Positions 17,596 through 25,694 of a DNA stretch of 64,000 bases are shown here, piece by piece. A program made the translations under genes and the position numbers. The DNA comes from UBA5704 sp036264355. Lineage in GTDB: Bacteria > Acidobacteriota > Thermoanaerobaculia > Multivoradales > UBA5704. The stretch's first letter is position 1, and the number at the start of each line of letters is the position of its first letter. The DNA lies in assembly GCA_036264355.1 (NCBI GenBank), contig DATARD010000403.1, forward strand, positions 1 through 64,000. The letters run 5' to 3'. Below the pieces are notes generated by a model. It saw nothing but the letters and a program-made list of their open reading frames with translations. It made no database searches and was not told the origin of the DNA.

Positions 17596-18876
17596 ATGCA
17601 CACCCGTCGTGAGCTCTTCGGTGCCCTGGCCGGACCGGCCGCCGCCGCAGCCGTCGCCTCCCTCGATCTCTTCCGCGCCCGCCGCGCGCTGGCCGCCCTG
17701 CCGGAACCGACGGCCAGCAGCGACGAGGCGTTCTGGACCGGCATCCAGCAGGCGTTCACCATGGACCGCAGCATCGTCAACCTGAACAACGGCGGCGTCA
17801 GCCCCTCCCCCGCCGTCGTCCAGGAGGCCATGAAGCGGCACCTCGACTACTCCAACTCCGCGCCGCCGCCCTACGCTCTCTGGGAGATCCTGGAGCCGCA
17901 GAAAGAAGGTGTGCGCCAGCACCTCGCCCGCACCTTCGGCTGCGACGGCGAAGAGATCGCGATCACGCGCAACGCTTCGGAGGGTCTCCAGATCTGTGAG
18001 TCCGGTTTCGATCTCGCGGCAGGTGATGAGGTCCTCACCTCCAATCAGGACTACCCGCGGATGATCACCACCTGGGAGCAGCGGCAGCGGCGCGACCGTA
18101 TCGTCCTCAAAAAAATCTCACTTCCCGTTCCCGCCGAAGACGAAGATGAGGTCGTGGAGATCTACCGCAAGAACATCGGTCCGCGCACCAAATTGATCCT
18201 GATGTGCCACACGATCAACCTGACCGGGCAGATCCTCCCCGTGCGCAAAGTCGTGCGCATGGCCCGGGAGAAGGGAATTCCGGTGATCGTGGACGGCGCC
18301 CACGCCTTCGCCCACTTCCCGTTCACGCACCACGACCTCGACTGTGATTACTACGCCACCAGCCTCCACAAGTGGCTCTTCGCGCCGCACGGCACCGGCT
18401 TCCTCGCCGTGAAAAAAGAAAAGATCCCCGGTCTCTGGGCGCTTCAGGCCGCACCGCAAACGATGGACGCCGACATCCGCAAATTCGAAGAGATCGGCAC
18501 CCATCCGGCCGCCAACATCCTCGGCATCGCCGACGCCTTGACCTTCCACGAAGGCATCGGCGCCGAGCGCAAAGCCGCCCGCCTGCGTTTCCTGCGCGAC
18601 CGCTGGGCGAAGAGGCTCCTGAAGCACGACCGCGTCCGCCTCCACACCAGCTTCGACCCGCGCTACTCCTGCGGCATCGCCAACGTCGAGATCACCGGTC
18701 TCGACCCCTACAAGCTGTACAAGCACCTCTGGGATCATCACAGAATCTTCGTGACCCCGATCGTCCACCCCGAGTTCCAGGGTTTGCGCATCACCCCGAG
18801 CGTCTACACGACGCTGCCGGAGATCGACTTCTTCTGTGAGGCGATGGAGGGGGTGCTGGAGAAGGGGTTGGCTTGA
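17596..18876 (+). CDS. Exported class V aminotransferase-fold PLP enzyme (isopenicillin-N epimerase-like)
   Basis: 426 aa. The N-terminus MHTRRELFGALAGPAAAAAVASL has an RR-x-LF-type Tat-like signal followed by an Ala-rich core, so periplasmic export is likely. The body is a class V PLP fold: LNNGGVSPSPAVV at about residue 65, NASEGLQICESGFDL, VIVDGAHAFAHFPF (Asp for the pyridine nitrogen), and the Schiff-base lysine in YYATSLHKWLFAPHGTGFLAV. Closest well-known groups are isopenicillin-N epimerase/cysteine-desulfurase-like enzymes of the Tat-exported type. Substrate unknown. It is divergent from the lipase gene. Confidence 0.82.
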   Translation: MHTRRELFGALAGPAAAAAVASLDLFRARRALAALPEPTASSDEAFWTGIQQAFTMDRSIVNLNNGGVSPSPAVVQEAMKRHLDYSNSAPPPYALWEILEPQKEGVRQHLARTFGCDGEEIAITRNASEGLQICESGFDLAAGDEVLTSNQDYPRMITTWEQRQRRDRIVLKKISLPVPAEDEDEVVEIYRKNIGPRTKLILMCHTINLTGQILPVRKVVRMAREKGIPVIVDGAHAFAHFPFTHHDLDCDYYATSLHKWLFAPHGTGFLAVKKEKIPGLWALQAAPQTMDADIRKFEEIGTHPAANILGIADALTFHEGIGAERKAARLRFLRDRWAKRLLKHDRVRLHTSFDPRYSCGIANVEITGLDPYKLYKHLWDHHRIFVTPIVHPEFQGLRITPSVYTTLPEIDFFCEAMEGVLEKGLA

Positions 18877-18895
18877 GGAGGAAACCCCGCCGGAC

Positions 18896-18920
18896 AAAAA
18901 AAGAGGCCCCGAAAGGGCCT
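18896..18920 (-). terminator. Rho-independent terminator, minus strand
   Basis: On the minus strand AGGCCC-TTTCG-GGGCCT is followed by CTTTTTTTG. On the plus strand the hairpin is followed only by TTAGG. It therefore terminates leftward transcription, yet no minus-strand protein gene lies to its right before 20145. It is best explained by the candidate RNA at 18896-19150. Confidence 0.75.
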
Positions 18921-19150
18921 TAGGAGGGAAGGGGGAGGATTGAGCCGGAGGAGCGTCGTCAGGCGCTGCTGACTCCGACCGTCCTCCCCTTCTTGAAGAG
19001 CATTCTCGCCGCCCAACCTTACGACCAACATTACGGGCGGAATCTTCTCAACCTTGGGTAGTGTCGCTGGACTGCGCCACATCGTGGTAGAGTTGCAGGC
19101 GACAGTACGCACCAACCGGCAGAGAAGAACCTGGCCCAACCTCGGGATCA
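18896..19150 (-). ncRNA. Candidate structured RNA, about 250 nt, minus strand
   Basis: No protein gene is apparent here, but nested base pairing is extensive. On plus coordinates CTTCTC 19044-19049 pairs with GAGAAG 19122-19127. Inside it TGTCGC 19062-19067 pairs with GCGACA 19099-19104, then CTGC 19072-19075 with GCAG 19095-19098, then CCAC 19077-19080 with GTGG 19084-19087. Separate hairpins are ATT/CCGCCC 19002-19014 with GGGCGG/AAT 19035-19043, and TCCTCCCC 18982-18989 with GGGGAGGA 18932-18939 enclosing CGGAG/CTCCG and TCAG/CTGA. A terminator with a T-tract on the minus strand ends it at 18896, and TATATT (minus, 19154-19159) could be its -10 box. No 6S, tmRNA, RNase P or SRP consensus was recognised. 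The strand is set by the terminator. Confidence 0.55.
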
Positions 19151-19189
19151 GGGAATATACGTTTACAATGAAAAAAGGGAGATCGGCGA

Positions 19190-19804
19190 ATGAATGTCAC
19201 AAAGTCCTGGCTCATGACCGCCCGGAGCTTTACCACGACCACGCTTTCCTGTTTCGGTGTTCTGGGGCTCGCCCTCACGCTCACCGGCTGCGGTGGACAC
19301 CTCGACATGAGTGTGATCAACAAATCCATCACCGACGGCCTGGCCTCCCAGATGGGCGTCACCGACGCCACGGTGACCTGCCCCACGGAGACGCGCCCTC
19401 TCAAGGCGGGCGATACGTTCGACTGTGAGGCGAAGCCCAAGGAAGGTGGCAAGCTCACCCTCAAGGTGACGCAGAAGGACGACCAGGGGAACATCGGCTG
19501 GGAGCTGACCAAGCTCGACGGCTTCCTCAGCCTGCCCAAGGTGGAAGATGCCATCAAGCAGGCCAACAACGGCCTCACCGCGGTGGATTGCGGCAGCGGC
19601 GCCAAGAAGATCCGCGCGGCCAAGGCGGGCGACACCTTTGAATGCAAGGCGACCGCCGCGGACGGCTCCGCCCATCCCTTCGTGGTCACGGTGAAGGACG
19701 CCGACGGCAACATCGCCTTCGCGCCCAAGGACGCGGGCGGCCAGGAGCAGCCGGCGCCGGCCGAGGGAGCCGAGACCCCCCCGGCGGAACCGGAAGGGCA
19801 CTAA
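19190..19804 (+). CDS. Lipoprotein with two DUF4333-like repeats
   Basis: 204 aa. Lipoprotein signal peptide with lipobox LTGC at residues 32-35. Two tandem repeats of about 65-70 residues follow, each with two cysteines in the pattern VxCP/VDCG...KAGDTF(D/E)C and ending VT(Q/V)KD...GNI. The first spans about 48-105 and the second 112-175, followed by a Pro/Glu/Ala-rich tail. This cysteine pattern matches DUF4333 domains of actinobacterial and acidobacterial lipoproteins; function unknown. GGGAG precedes the ATG, and TTTACAAT at 19162-19169 is a plausible -10 element. A decayed third copy lies downstream. Confidence 0.78.
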   Translation: MNVTKSWLMTARSFTTTTLSCFGVLGLALTLTGCGGHLDMSVINKSITDGLASQMGVTDATVTCPTETRPLKAGDTFDCEAKPKEGGKLTLKVTQKDDQGNIGWELTKLDGFLSLPKVEDAIKQANNGLTAVDCGSGAKKIRAAKAGDTFECKATAADGSAHPFVVTVKDADGNIAFAPKDAGGQEQPAPAEGAETPPAEPEGH

Positions 19805-19849
19805 CCCCCCAACCAACTGTCGGCACCCGCAGCGAGGCGAGGAGATTGC

Positions 19850-20095
19850 TCCTCGCCTCCGCCGCGGTCAAGCAACCTCACCATGAGGCTGGACTGCGGC
19901 GAAGGCGATAAGAAGCTGCGCGTCTCCAAGCCCGGCGACACCTTCGACTGCAAGGCCACCACCGCCGACGGCACCGTTGATACCGTCAAGGTGACGGTGA
20001 AGGACGCTGACGGCAACATCGCTTGGGCTATCGAGTAGCCGGCAGGAGCGGATGCGGCGCCACCGGCGGAGACTACGGAGCCGGAGGAGATCTTA
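19850..20095 (+). pseudogene. Decayed DUF4333-type lipoprotein fragment
   Basis: In one frame the codons ...SNLTMRLDCGEGDKKL, KPGDTFDCKATTADG and VTVKDADGNIAWAIE align with the second repeat of the neighbouring lipoprotein. A TAG at 20036-20038 then interrupts, after which the same frame continues with the PAGADAAPPAETTEPEE-type linker. There is no signal peptide or clear start upstream, although ATG 19883 could open 51 codons. A partial gene duplicate with a nonsense codon. Confidence 0.65.
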
Positions 20096-20144
20096 ACCCA
20101 CCGTCTCGGAAGCCGGCCTCCACGTCACACCCTCTGCATTCTCC

Positions 20145-20360
20145 CTACCGGAGCTCGAAAGGAGCGCACCCCTCGAAGGTCCTGCGGCGGCGGCGGGCCT
20201 CTTGAAGCCCGGGGAGTTGCTCGGAGGCTTCGGTCAGGATGTCCCACCAATTCTCCGGCATCCGGGGCCGATGCCGGCGCAGAGCCCGGATGTCCTCCGG
20301 GGTTGTGGGGATGTCCCGTTCGAGATTCCCGAGATCGAGCGGCTCAGAGGATTTCGTCAA
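20145..20360 (-). CDS. Small protein paired with a nucleotidyltransferase
   Basis: 71 aa from TTG 20360, overlapping the nucleotidyltransferase 3' end by 17 bp. Sequence features are a DLGNLERDIPTTPEDIRALRRHR segment, then RMPENWWDILTEASEQLP and a basic RRRRR tail. Overlapping small genes with DLxxLPRDxPxTxEDxRALRxxR-like patterns commonly accompany DUF6036/AbiEii-like nucleotidyltransferases, so a toxin-antitoxin-style partnership is likely. Other in-frame starts further upstream would lie wholly inside the nucleotidyltransferase gene. Function inferred from context only. Confidence 0.6.
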   Translation of the reverse strand: MTKSSEPLDLGNLERDIPTTPEDIRALRRHRPRMPENWWDILTEASEQLPGLQEARRRRRTFEGCAPFELR

Positions 20361-20865
20361 ACCGTTCTCCGAGTCCGTAACGCTCAAAATACCCCCGGGC
20401 CTCTCTCTGATCGACACCAGGAAGGTGCAGGAGAAAACGGAGATCCTCCTGATCTCGAAACGCTCGGTCGGGGTCATTCTTCAGAGAAAAGACTTTGAGA
20501 GCGACGAGATGCTCGGGACTGGGCACCGGAACGTCGAGGCCGCCGGGCCCCTTGGCCTTGTGGCAACCGGCAAAGAGCTTCTCAGCCGTCTCGCCCTGGA
20601 CGTAGACGAAGTCCAGGTCCCCCAGGGCGACGACCGAATGGGAATGATTCGAATAGCCGCTGGACCGGTGGAGGGTCTGATATCCCTGAGCCTCCAGCCA
20701 TTCGATGAGCTGATCCTGGACGGCTGAATCGACGACCAGATCCAGGTCCAGGGTGGTCCTGGGGAGCCCATACATCACGAGGGCGACCCCTCCAATCACG
20801 GCGTAACGGGCGCCCTGATGGTCGAGGAAGCCGGTCACTGCCTGCAGGACGCCCGCGAAGTCCAT
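20344..20865 (-). CDS. DUF6036/AbiEii-like nucleotidyltransferase
   Basis: 173 aa from ATG 20865. The nucleotidyltransferase core is visible as YAVIGGVALVMYGLPRTTLDLDLVVDS (residues about 21-47), with the GG and the D-x-D metal-binding pair in the spacing of minimal nucleotidyltransferases and type IV AbiEii toxins. A third acidic position may be in GDLDFVYV. The C-terminal half (PEHLVALKVFSLKNDPDRAFRDQEDLRFLL) has the K and the D-x-x-D helix typical of DUF6036. The overlapping small gene is likely its partner. The region is flanked by gene fragments, so it may be mobile. Confidence 0.78.
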   Translation of the reverse strand: MDFAGVLQAVTGFLDHQGARYAVIGGVALVMYGLPRTTLDLDLVVDSAVQDQLIEWLEAQGYQTLHRSSGYSNHSHSVVALGDLDFVYVQGETAEKLFAGCHKAKGPGGLDVPVPSPEHLVALKVFSLKNDPDRAFRDQEDLRFLLHLPGVDQREARGYFERYGLGERFDEIL

Positions 20866-20939
20866 GCGGGCATCGTACCGCAAGCAGGCTGTGACAGGCT
20901 TCCCGGATGCCTGACGGCATCCTGCGGTTTTCCGCCTCT

Positions 20940-21257
20940 CTACTTCCGCCGGTTCGCCTGCAAAATCCGCTTCCTGATCCGGATCGCCTCCGGCGTCAAC
21001 TCCACGAGCTCGTCTTCGCGGATGAACTCCAGCGCCTGCTCCAGGTTCATGATGCGCGGCGGGACGAGGTGGATGGTGTCGTCGGAGCCGGAGGCTCGCA
21101 TGTTGGTGAGCTTCTTTTCGCGGGTGATGTTGACGTCGAGGTCGTTGGCGCGCGCGTTCTCCCCCACCACCATGCCTTCGTAGACCTCGTCGGTCGGCGA
21201 GACGAAGAGCTCGCCGCGCGGTTGCAGGCCCTCGATGGCGTAGGAGGTGGCGCGGCA
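20940..21257 (-). pseudogene. Duplicated 3' end of typA
   Basis: About 316 bp reproduce the last ~105 codons of the intact typA at 21904 (ATSYAIEGLQPRGELF... to the terminal ILQANRRK) with about 14 mismatches counted by eye, mostly near the 3' end and at third positions. Homology stops abruptly at about 21257, after GGCGCGGC. The frame can be extended to an ATG at 21278, but that part is unrelated to TypA and the GTPase domain is absent. Confidence 0.85.
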
Positions 21258-21328
21258 CCTCCACACGCAACTCGACATCGCACAGCTCTCCGAGAACGAA
21301 CGCCTCGCCTACGCGTCACCTACCAGGG

Positions 21329-21772
21329 TCAGCCGGAAAACAAATTCTCTCCTGTAAAATGATTGATCGCTTTTCTCGCGGCTGCGCGCCGCTTCTGGTC
21401 GATAATCCAAAGAATGCTTATAGGCTCTGCCTTTGCGCCGATGAAGGACACGTTGACGGCAGCTCGATCGTCCGCCTCCTCGACGTGCAGCTCATAGTAG
21501 CCCCAGCCACCCTTCTCCCGATGCCCGCGCAGGAGCGCGCGCTCATCCTCCATCAAGGGTATTTGCAACACCGTTTCACGCCTCTCCCCTCCCCACGTCA
21601 CATAAAGGACAAGCGCGTGTTCGAGCTGGTCGTAGTCCCAGAAATGCCTGAGACCTTCGTACTGAGCAATCAGGAGTGCCCCGGGGATCTCGACCTTCTG
21701 ATCCAATTCGCGGATGTCTCCTTCGAATCGCTGGATTCCGGCACGTGAGGGTTTTACAGTCTTCTTGGTCAT
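21329..21772 (-). CDS. Hypothetical protein between the typA direct repeats
   Basis: 147 aa, soluble, no signal peptide. A Lys-rich start (MTKKTVKPSRAGIQRFEGDI) is followed by a mixed alpha/beta region with several Trp/Tyr (HFWDYDQLEHALVLYVTWGGE, GGWGYYELHVEEADDRAAVNVSFIG) and a basic C-terminal helix. No family recognised. It is the only complete gene between the two typA-derived repeats, so it may have arrived with the event that duplicated the typA end. Confidence 0.55.
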   Translation of the reverse strand: MTKKTVKPSRAGIQRFEGDIRELDQKVEIPGALLIAQYEGLRHFWDYDQLEHALVLYVTWGGERRETVLQIPLMEDERALLRGHREKGGWGYYELHVEEADDRAAVNVSFIGAKAEPISILWIIDQKRRAAARKAINHFTGENLFSG

Positions 21773-21903
21773 AAGTTTCCCGCCCCTGGGATTCTCTCGC
21801 GGAAAGCCGTCACGAAAGAGTGTACTCCAAACCCAGGTCCCCCCTGGGAGGGGAGGCGCGGCCTAATGCACGATCTCTGGGCCGGCCTCCGTGTCAAGCC
21901 CCC

Positions 21904-23709
21904 CTACTTCCGCCGGTTGGCCTGCAAGATCCGCTTGCGGATCCTGATCGCCTCCGGCGTCACCTCGACCAGCTCGTCCTCGCGGATGAACTCCAGCGCC
22001 TGCTCCAGGTTCATGATGCGCGGCGGGACGAGGTGGATGGTGTCGTCGGAGCCGGAAGCTCTCATGTTGGTGAGCTTCTTTTCGCGGGTGATGTTGACGT
22101 CGAGGTCGTTGGCGCGGGCGTTCTCCCCCACCACCATGCCTTCGTAGACTTCGTCGGTCGGCGAGACGAAGAGCTCGCCTCGCGGTTGCAGGCCCTCGAT
22201 GGCGTAGGAGGTGGCGCGGCCGGCGCGGTCGGCGACGAGGGCGCCGTTCGAGCGGTGGGAGATGTCTCCCTGCCAGACGTCCCAGCCGTCGAAGAGGTGG
22301 TTCATGATGCCGGTTCCCCGGGTGTTGGTGAGGAACTCGCTGCGGAAGCCGATCAGGCCGCGCGCCGGGACCCGGAACTCCATGCGCACACGGCCGGAGC
22401 CGTGATTGATCATCTTCATCATCCGCCCGCGGCGGACGCCCAGCTCCTGGGTGACGACGCCGATGTAGTCCTCCGGGCAGTCGATGACCAGCATCTCCAT
22501 CGGCTCGTGGATCTTCCCGTCGATGCTGCGGGTGATGACCTCGGGCTTGCCGACGCAGAGCTCGTAGTCCTCGCGGCGCATCATCTCGATGAGGATGGCG
22601 AGCTGCAGCTCGCCGCGGCCGGAGACTTTGAAGATCTCCGGCGAGTCGGTGGGCTCGACGCGGATGGAGACGTTGATCAGCTTCTCCTTCTCCAGCCGCT
22701 CCTTGAGCTTGCGCGAGGTGACGTGCTTGCCCGAACGGCCGGAGAACGGCGAATCGTTGATCGAGATCATCATCGCGATGGTCGGCTCGTCGACCTGGAT
22801 CGGCGGCAGGGCCTGCGGATTCTCCCGTTCGGTCAGGGTCTCGCCGATGTTGACCTCGGAGATGCCCGCGATGGCCACGATCTCGCCCGCGCTCGCCTCG
22901 GCGATCTCGATGCGGCGGAGACCCTGGTAGCCGTAGAGCAGGGTGACCTTCACCGGATCGACCTTGCCGTCACGGCGGCAGACCGCCGCCTCCTGTCCCT
23001 TCTTGAGGCGGCCGTTGAAGATGCGGCCGATCGCCAGGCGCCCGACGTAGTCGTCATAGTCGAGGGTGTTGAACAGCATCTGGAGCGGCATCTCCGGATC
23101 GAAAACCGGCGGCGCCACGGAGCGCACGATCTCCTCGAAGAGCGGCTCCAGGGTCTCGTCCGGTCCGTCCTGGGTGCGGCGGCAGCGGCCCGCGCGGGCG
23201 TTGCAGAAGAGAATCGGGAAGTCGAGCTGGTCCTCGGTGGCGTCCAAATCGATGAACAGGTCGTAGACCTCGTCGAGCACTTCGCCGATCCGCGCGTCCG
23301 GACGGTCGATCTTGTTGATCACCACGATCGGCGAGAGGCCGGCCTCGAGCGCCTTGCGGAGCACGAAGCGGGTCTGCGGCAGCGGCCCTTCGCTGGCGCC
23401 GACCAGGAGGAGCACGCCGTCGACCATCTTGAGCGTGCGCTCGACCTCGCCGCCGAAGTCGGCGTGGCCCGGGGTGTCCACGATGTTGATGTGGATGCCC
23501 TTGTAGTAGATGGCCGTGTTCTTGGCCATGATGGTGATGCCCTTCTCGCGTTCCAGGTCGATCGAGTCCATCACCCGCTCGGCGACATGCTCGTGCGCGT
23601 GGAAGATCCCGCTCTGCCAGAGCATGGCGTCCACCAGGGTGGTCTTGCCGTGGTCAACGTGGGCGATGATGGCCAGATTGCGGACGTCTTCTCGTGTCTG
23701 CTGCGTCAA
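21904..23709 (-). CDS. typA: Translational GTPase TypA/BipA
   Basis: 601-aa ribosome-binding GTPase, full length for the family. G1 is AHVDHGKTTLVDAML at about residues 16-30, G3 is DTPGHADFGGEVERTL, and G4 is INKIDRPDAR. Elongation-factor domains follow (GRLAIGRIFNGRLKKGQ), then the BipA-specific C-terminus with MEMLVIDCPEDYIGVVTQELG and the conserved PTDEVYEGMVVGENAR...LDVNITREKKLTNMRASGSDD. It acts in 50S subunit assembly and stress adaptation in other bacteria. Its last ~316 bp are duplicated downstream at 20940-21257. Confidence 0.95.
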   Translation of the reverse strand: MTQQTREDVRNLAIIAHVDHGKTTLVDAMLWQSGIFHAHEHVAERVMDSIDLEREKGITIMAKNTAIYYKGIHINIVDTPGHADFGGEVERTLKMVDGVLLLVGASEGPLPQTRFVLRKALEAGLSPIVVINKIDRPDARIGEVLDEVYDLFIDLDATEDQLDFPILFCNARAGRCRRTQDGPDETLEPLFEEIVRSVAPPVFDPEMPLQMLFNTLDYDDYVGRLAIGRIFNGRLKKGQEAAVCRRDGKVDPVKVTLLYGYQGLRRIEIAEASAGEIVAIAGISEVNIGETLTERENPQALPPIQVDEPTIAMMISINDSPFSGRSGKHVTSRKLKERLEKEKLINVSIRVEPTDSPEIFKVSGRGELQLAILIEMMRREDYELCVGKPEVITRSIDGKIHEPMEMLVIDCPEDYIGVVTQELGVRRGRMMKMINHGSGRVRMEFRVPARGLIGFRSEFLTNTRGTGIMNHLFDGWDVWQGDISHRSNGALVADRAGRATSYAIEGLQPRGELFVSPTDEVYEGMVVGENARANDLDVNITREKKLTNMRASGSDDTIHLVPPRIMNLEQALEFIREDELVEVTPEAIRIRKRILQANRRK

Positions 23710-23808
23710 GCGGTTCTCCGTTTCCAGGGGAAGTGTCTACACGCGGGCTGAGGTTCGCGGCCCGCGCCTTCAGATGGGCGCCGGAGGATACCACAGATCG
23801 TACGCCCT

Positions 23809-24153
23809 TCAGTGCTGGCCGCGCAGCGCCTGGACCGTGCCGCGGATGCGCTCGACCTCCCGGGGCTCGAAGTAGGAGAGGCCGCAGAGTGTGCAGACCC
23901 AGGCCGGCACGGAGTCCCAGGTCAGCCTGTAGCCGGCTTGGGCGATGGTGACCGGCGCGGTGGATTTCAGCACCGGGCCGTGGCAGCTCAGGCATCGCAT
24001 GGGCAGGACCGATTTGGACTCGGGCCTGCGGGTGAAGAGCGGCAAGGTCTCTTCCGGATCAAGCGGTGTTGGCGCCGGAGCCGGACGCAACGTGCGCTGG
24101 ATGCCGTAAGCTTGCGGTGAGAACGGGGACGGGACGCGGTCGAGTATGGTCAT
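23809..24153 (-). CDS. YgiT/MqsA-type zinc-finger protein
   Basis: 114 aa from ATG 24153 (GGGGAT about eight bases upstream). The second half has the pattern CLSCHGPVLKSTAPVTIAQAGYRLTWDSVPAWVCTLCG...YFEPREVERI, two CxxC pairs of the YgiT-type zinc finger as in MqsA N-termini. No HTH domain and no MqsR/HigB-type toxin gene are adjacent, so it is either an orphan antitoxin-like regulator or a stand-alone zinc-finger protein. The N-terminal ~50 residues are Pro-rich and unmatched. Confidence 0.7.
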   Translation of the reverse strand: MTILDRVPSPFSPQAYGIQRTLRPAPAPTPLDPEETLPLFTRRPESKSVLPMRCLSCHGPVLKSTAPVTIAQAGYRLTWDSVPAWVCTLCGLSYFEPREVERIRGTVQALRGQH

Positions 24154-24230
24154 GGATGAGATCCCCTCGTCAGACTCCCGGGGATCCTGCAAACTTCCTG
24201 CCGCCGGTTCCGTATCTCTTGGAGAGAACC

Positions 24231-25694
24231 ATGATGGCTCACACTGCCCGCCACCGCATCCTTCTTCTTCTTGCGAGCTTCGCGGCCTTTGGCGCCGCTC
24301 CGGCCAAGCCCGACTTCCCGCGCGGCACGTTGGTCGAGAAGGTCACCTGCGCCGCCGATCCGAAGCAGGCATATGCGCTGTATCTGCCTTCGGCCTACAA
24401 GCCGGATCATCCGTGGCCGATCCTCTACGCGTTCGACGCGCGCGGCCAGGCGATGGTGCCGGCGAAGGCGTTCCAGGAGGCGGCCGAGCGGTTCGGCTGG
24501 ATCGTGGTGTCGTCGTACAATACGGCGAGCGACGGCCCGATGGAGCCGAACTTCACGGCCATGCGGGCGCTGTGGGCCGACACGCACGCCCGTTTCGCGA
24601 TCAACGACAAACGGGTGTATGCCGCGGGCTTCTCCGGCACGGTGCGCTTCGCCTGTCTCCTGGCGCTCTCGGCGCCCGGCTCGATCGCCGGGATCTTCGG
24701 CGCCGGCGCCGGCTTTCCGAACGACGTGACGCCCAAGGCGGATACTCCTTTCGTGTTTTTCGGTACGGTGGGCACCAGCGACTTCAACTACTACGAGATG
24801 TCGGAGCTCGACCGGAAGATGGACGCCGTGCATCTCCCCCACCGTATCGAGCTGTGGGAGGGGCCGCACGACTGGCCTCCCGCCGATCTGGCGGGCCAGG
24901 GCCTCGCCTGGCTGGATCTCACGGCGATGAAGTCTGGGCTGCGCGAGAAGGTGCCGGCGCTCGTCGAGCCGCTCTGGGCGGCGGACCGCGAGCGGGCGCG
25001 CTCGCAGGAGGCGGCCGGCAAGCTCTGGCAGGCGCATCACACCTGGGAAGCCATGGTGGCGGAGTACACCGGGCTGGTCGACGCGCCGGAGATCGCCGGA
25101 GCGCGGAAGAAGGCTGAGGAGATCGCGGCCGGCGAGGCGTTCAAGAAACAGGCGAAAGATCGGCAGGACCGCATCGCCCGCGACATGCAACAGCTCGCGG
25201 AAGGGCCGCAGATCCTCGCCCGCGCGAACACCGGCGGCGAGCCCATGACCGTGGCGCAGGCGGTGAACGAGCTGAAGATTTCGCAGCTCAAAGCCCGTCT
25301 GGAGTCGGCGGACCCGGAGGAGAAGCTGTCGGCGAAGCGCATCCTCAACACGATCCTGGCGCAGACCTCGTTCTATGTGCCGACGATGCTGATCGAAAGA
25401 AAGGAGTACGATCGGGCTGTCTTCATGCTGTCGATCGCCGCCCAGATCCGGCCGGAGTCGCCGGGCATCTGGGTGGAGATCGCCGCCGCTCATGCCCGCA
25501 AGGGGAAGGCGGGACACAAGAAGGCGCTGGAGGCGTTGCGCAAGGCGGCGGACCTCGGGCTCTCCGATCCCGCCGCTCTCGACGGCGAGCCGGCTTTCGC
25601 CGAGCTGCGTGACGACGCCGGGTTCCGCCGGATCGCCGCGCAGGTGGCGCAGCGCAAACCGGCACCGGCCAAGACGGGAGGAGGAGCGGATTGA
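24231..25694 (+). CDS. Secreted alpha/beta-hydrolase with C-terminal TPR-like region (copy 1)
   Basis: 487 aa. ATG 24231 (or 24234) follows GGAGAG. A signal peptide (ILLLLASFAAFGAAPA) precedes an alpha/beta-hydrolase fold: YALYLPSAYKPDHPWPILYAFDARG, nucleophile context VYAAGFSGTVRFACLLAL, D in GTVGTSDFNYYE, and H in EGPHDWPPA. The elbow reads GFSGT rather than GxSxG. From about residue 280 the protein is helical with a TPR-like end (YDRAVFMLSIAAQIRPESPGIWVEIAAAHARKG). The overlapping downstream gene is a full-length paralog with the same layout. Esterase or depolymerase-like activity is inferred, not proven. Confidence 0.75.
   Translation: MMAHTARHRILLLLASFAAFGAAPAKPDFPRGTLVEKVTCAADPKQAYALYLPSAYKPDHPWPILYAFDARGQAMVPAKAFQEAAERFGWIVVSSYNTASDGPMEPNFTAMRALWADTHARFAINDKRVYAAGFSGTVRFACLLALSAPGSIAGIFGAGAGFPNDVTPKADTPFVFFGTVGTSDFNYYEMSELDRKMDAVHLPHRIELWEGPHDWPPADLAGQGLAWLDLTAMKSGLREKVPALVEPLWAADRERARSQEAAGKLWQAHHTWEAMVAEYTGLVDAPEIAGARKKAEEIAAGEAFKKQAKDRQDRIARDMQQLAEGPQILARANTGGEPMTVAQAVNELKISQLKARLESADPEEKLSAKRILNTILAQTSFYVPTMLIERKEYDRAVFMLSIAAQIRPESPGIWVEIAAAHARKGKAGHKKALEALRKAADLGLSDPAALDGEPAFAELRDDAGFRRIAAQVAQRKPAPAKTGGGAD

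Noticed and set aside
18896..19150. 6S RNA, tmRNA, RNase P or SRP RNA
   Set aside because: None of the conserved sequence blocks I know for these RNAs is present; kept as an unassigned structured RNA.
19883..20038. Independent 51-codon gene from ATG 19883
   Set aside because: Homology to the DUF4333 repeat continues upstream of this ATG and past the stop, so it is better read as a pseudogene.
21258..21340. Plus-strand ~30-codon piece (LDIAQLSENERLAYAS) as a transposase or Rpn-nuclease remnant
   Set aside because: Resemblance is short and from memory; not enough to support a mobile-element call.
21820..23751. Long plus-strand frame opposite typA, and another at 28216-31914 opposite cphA
   Set aside because: Both are composition shadows; typA and cphA carry all expected motifs on the minus strand.
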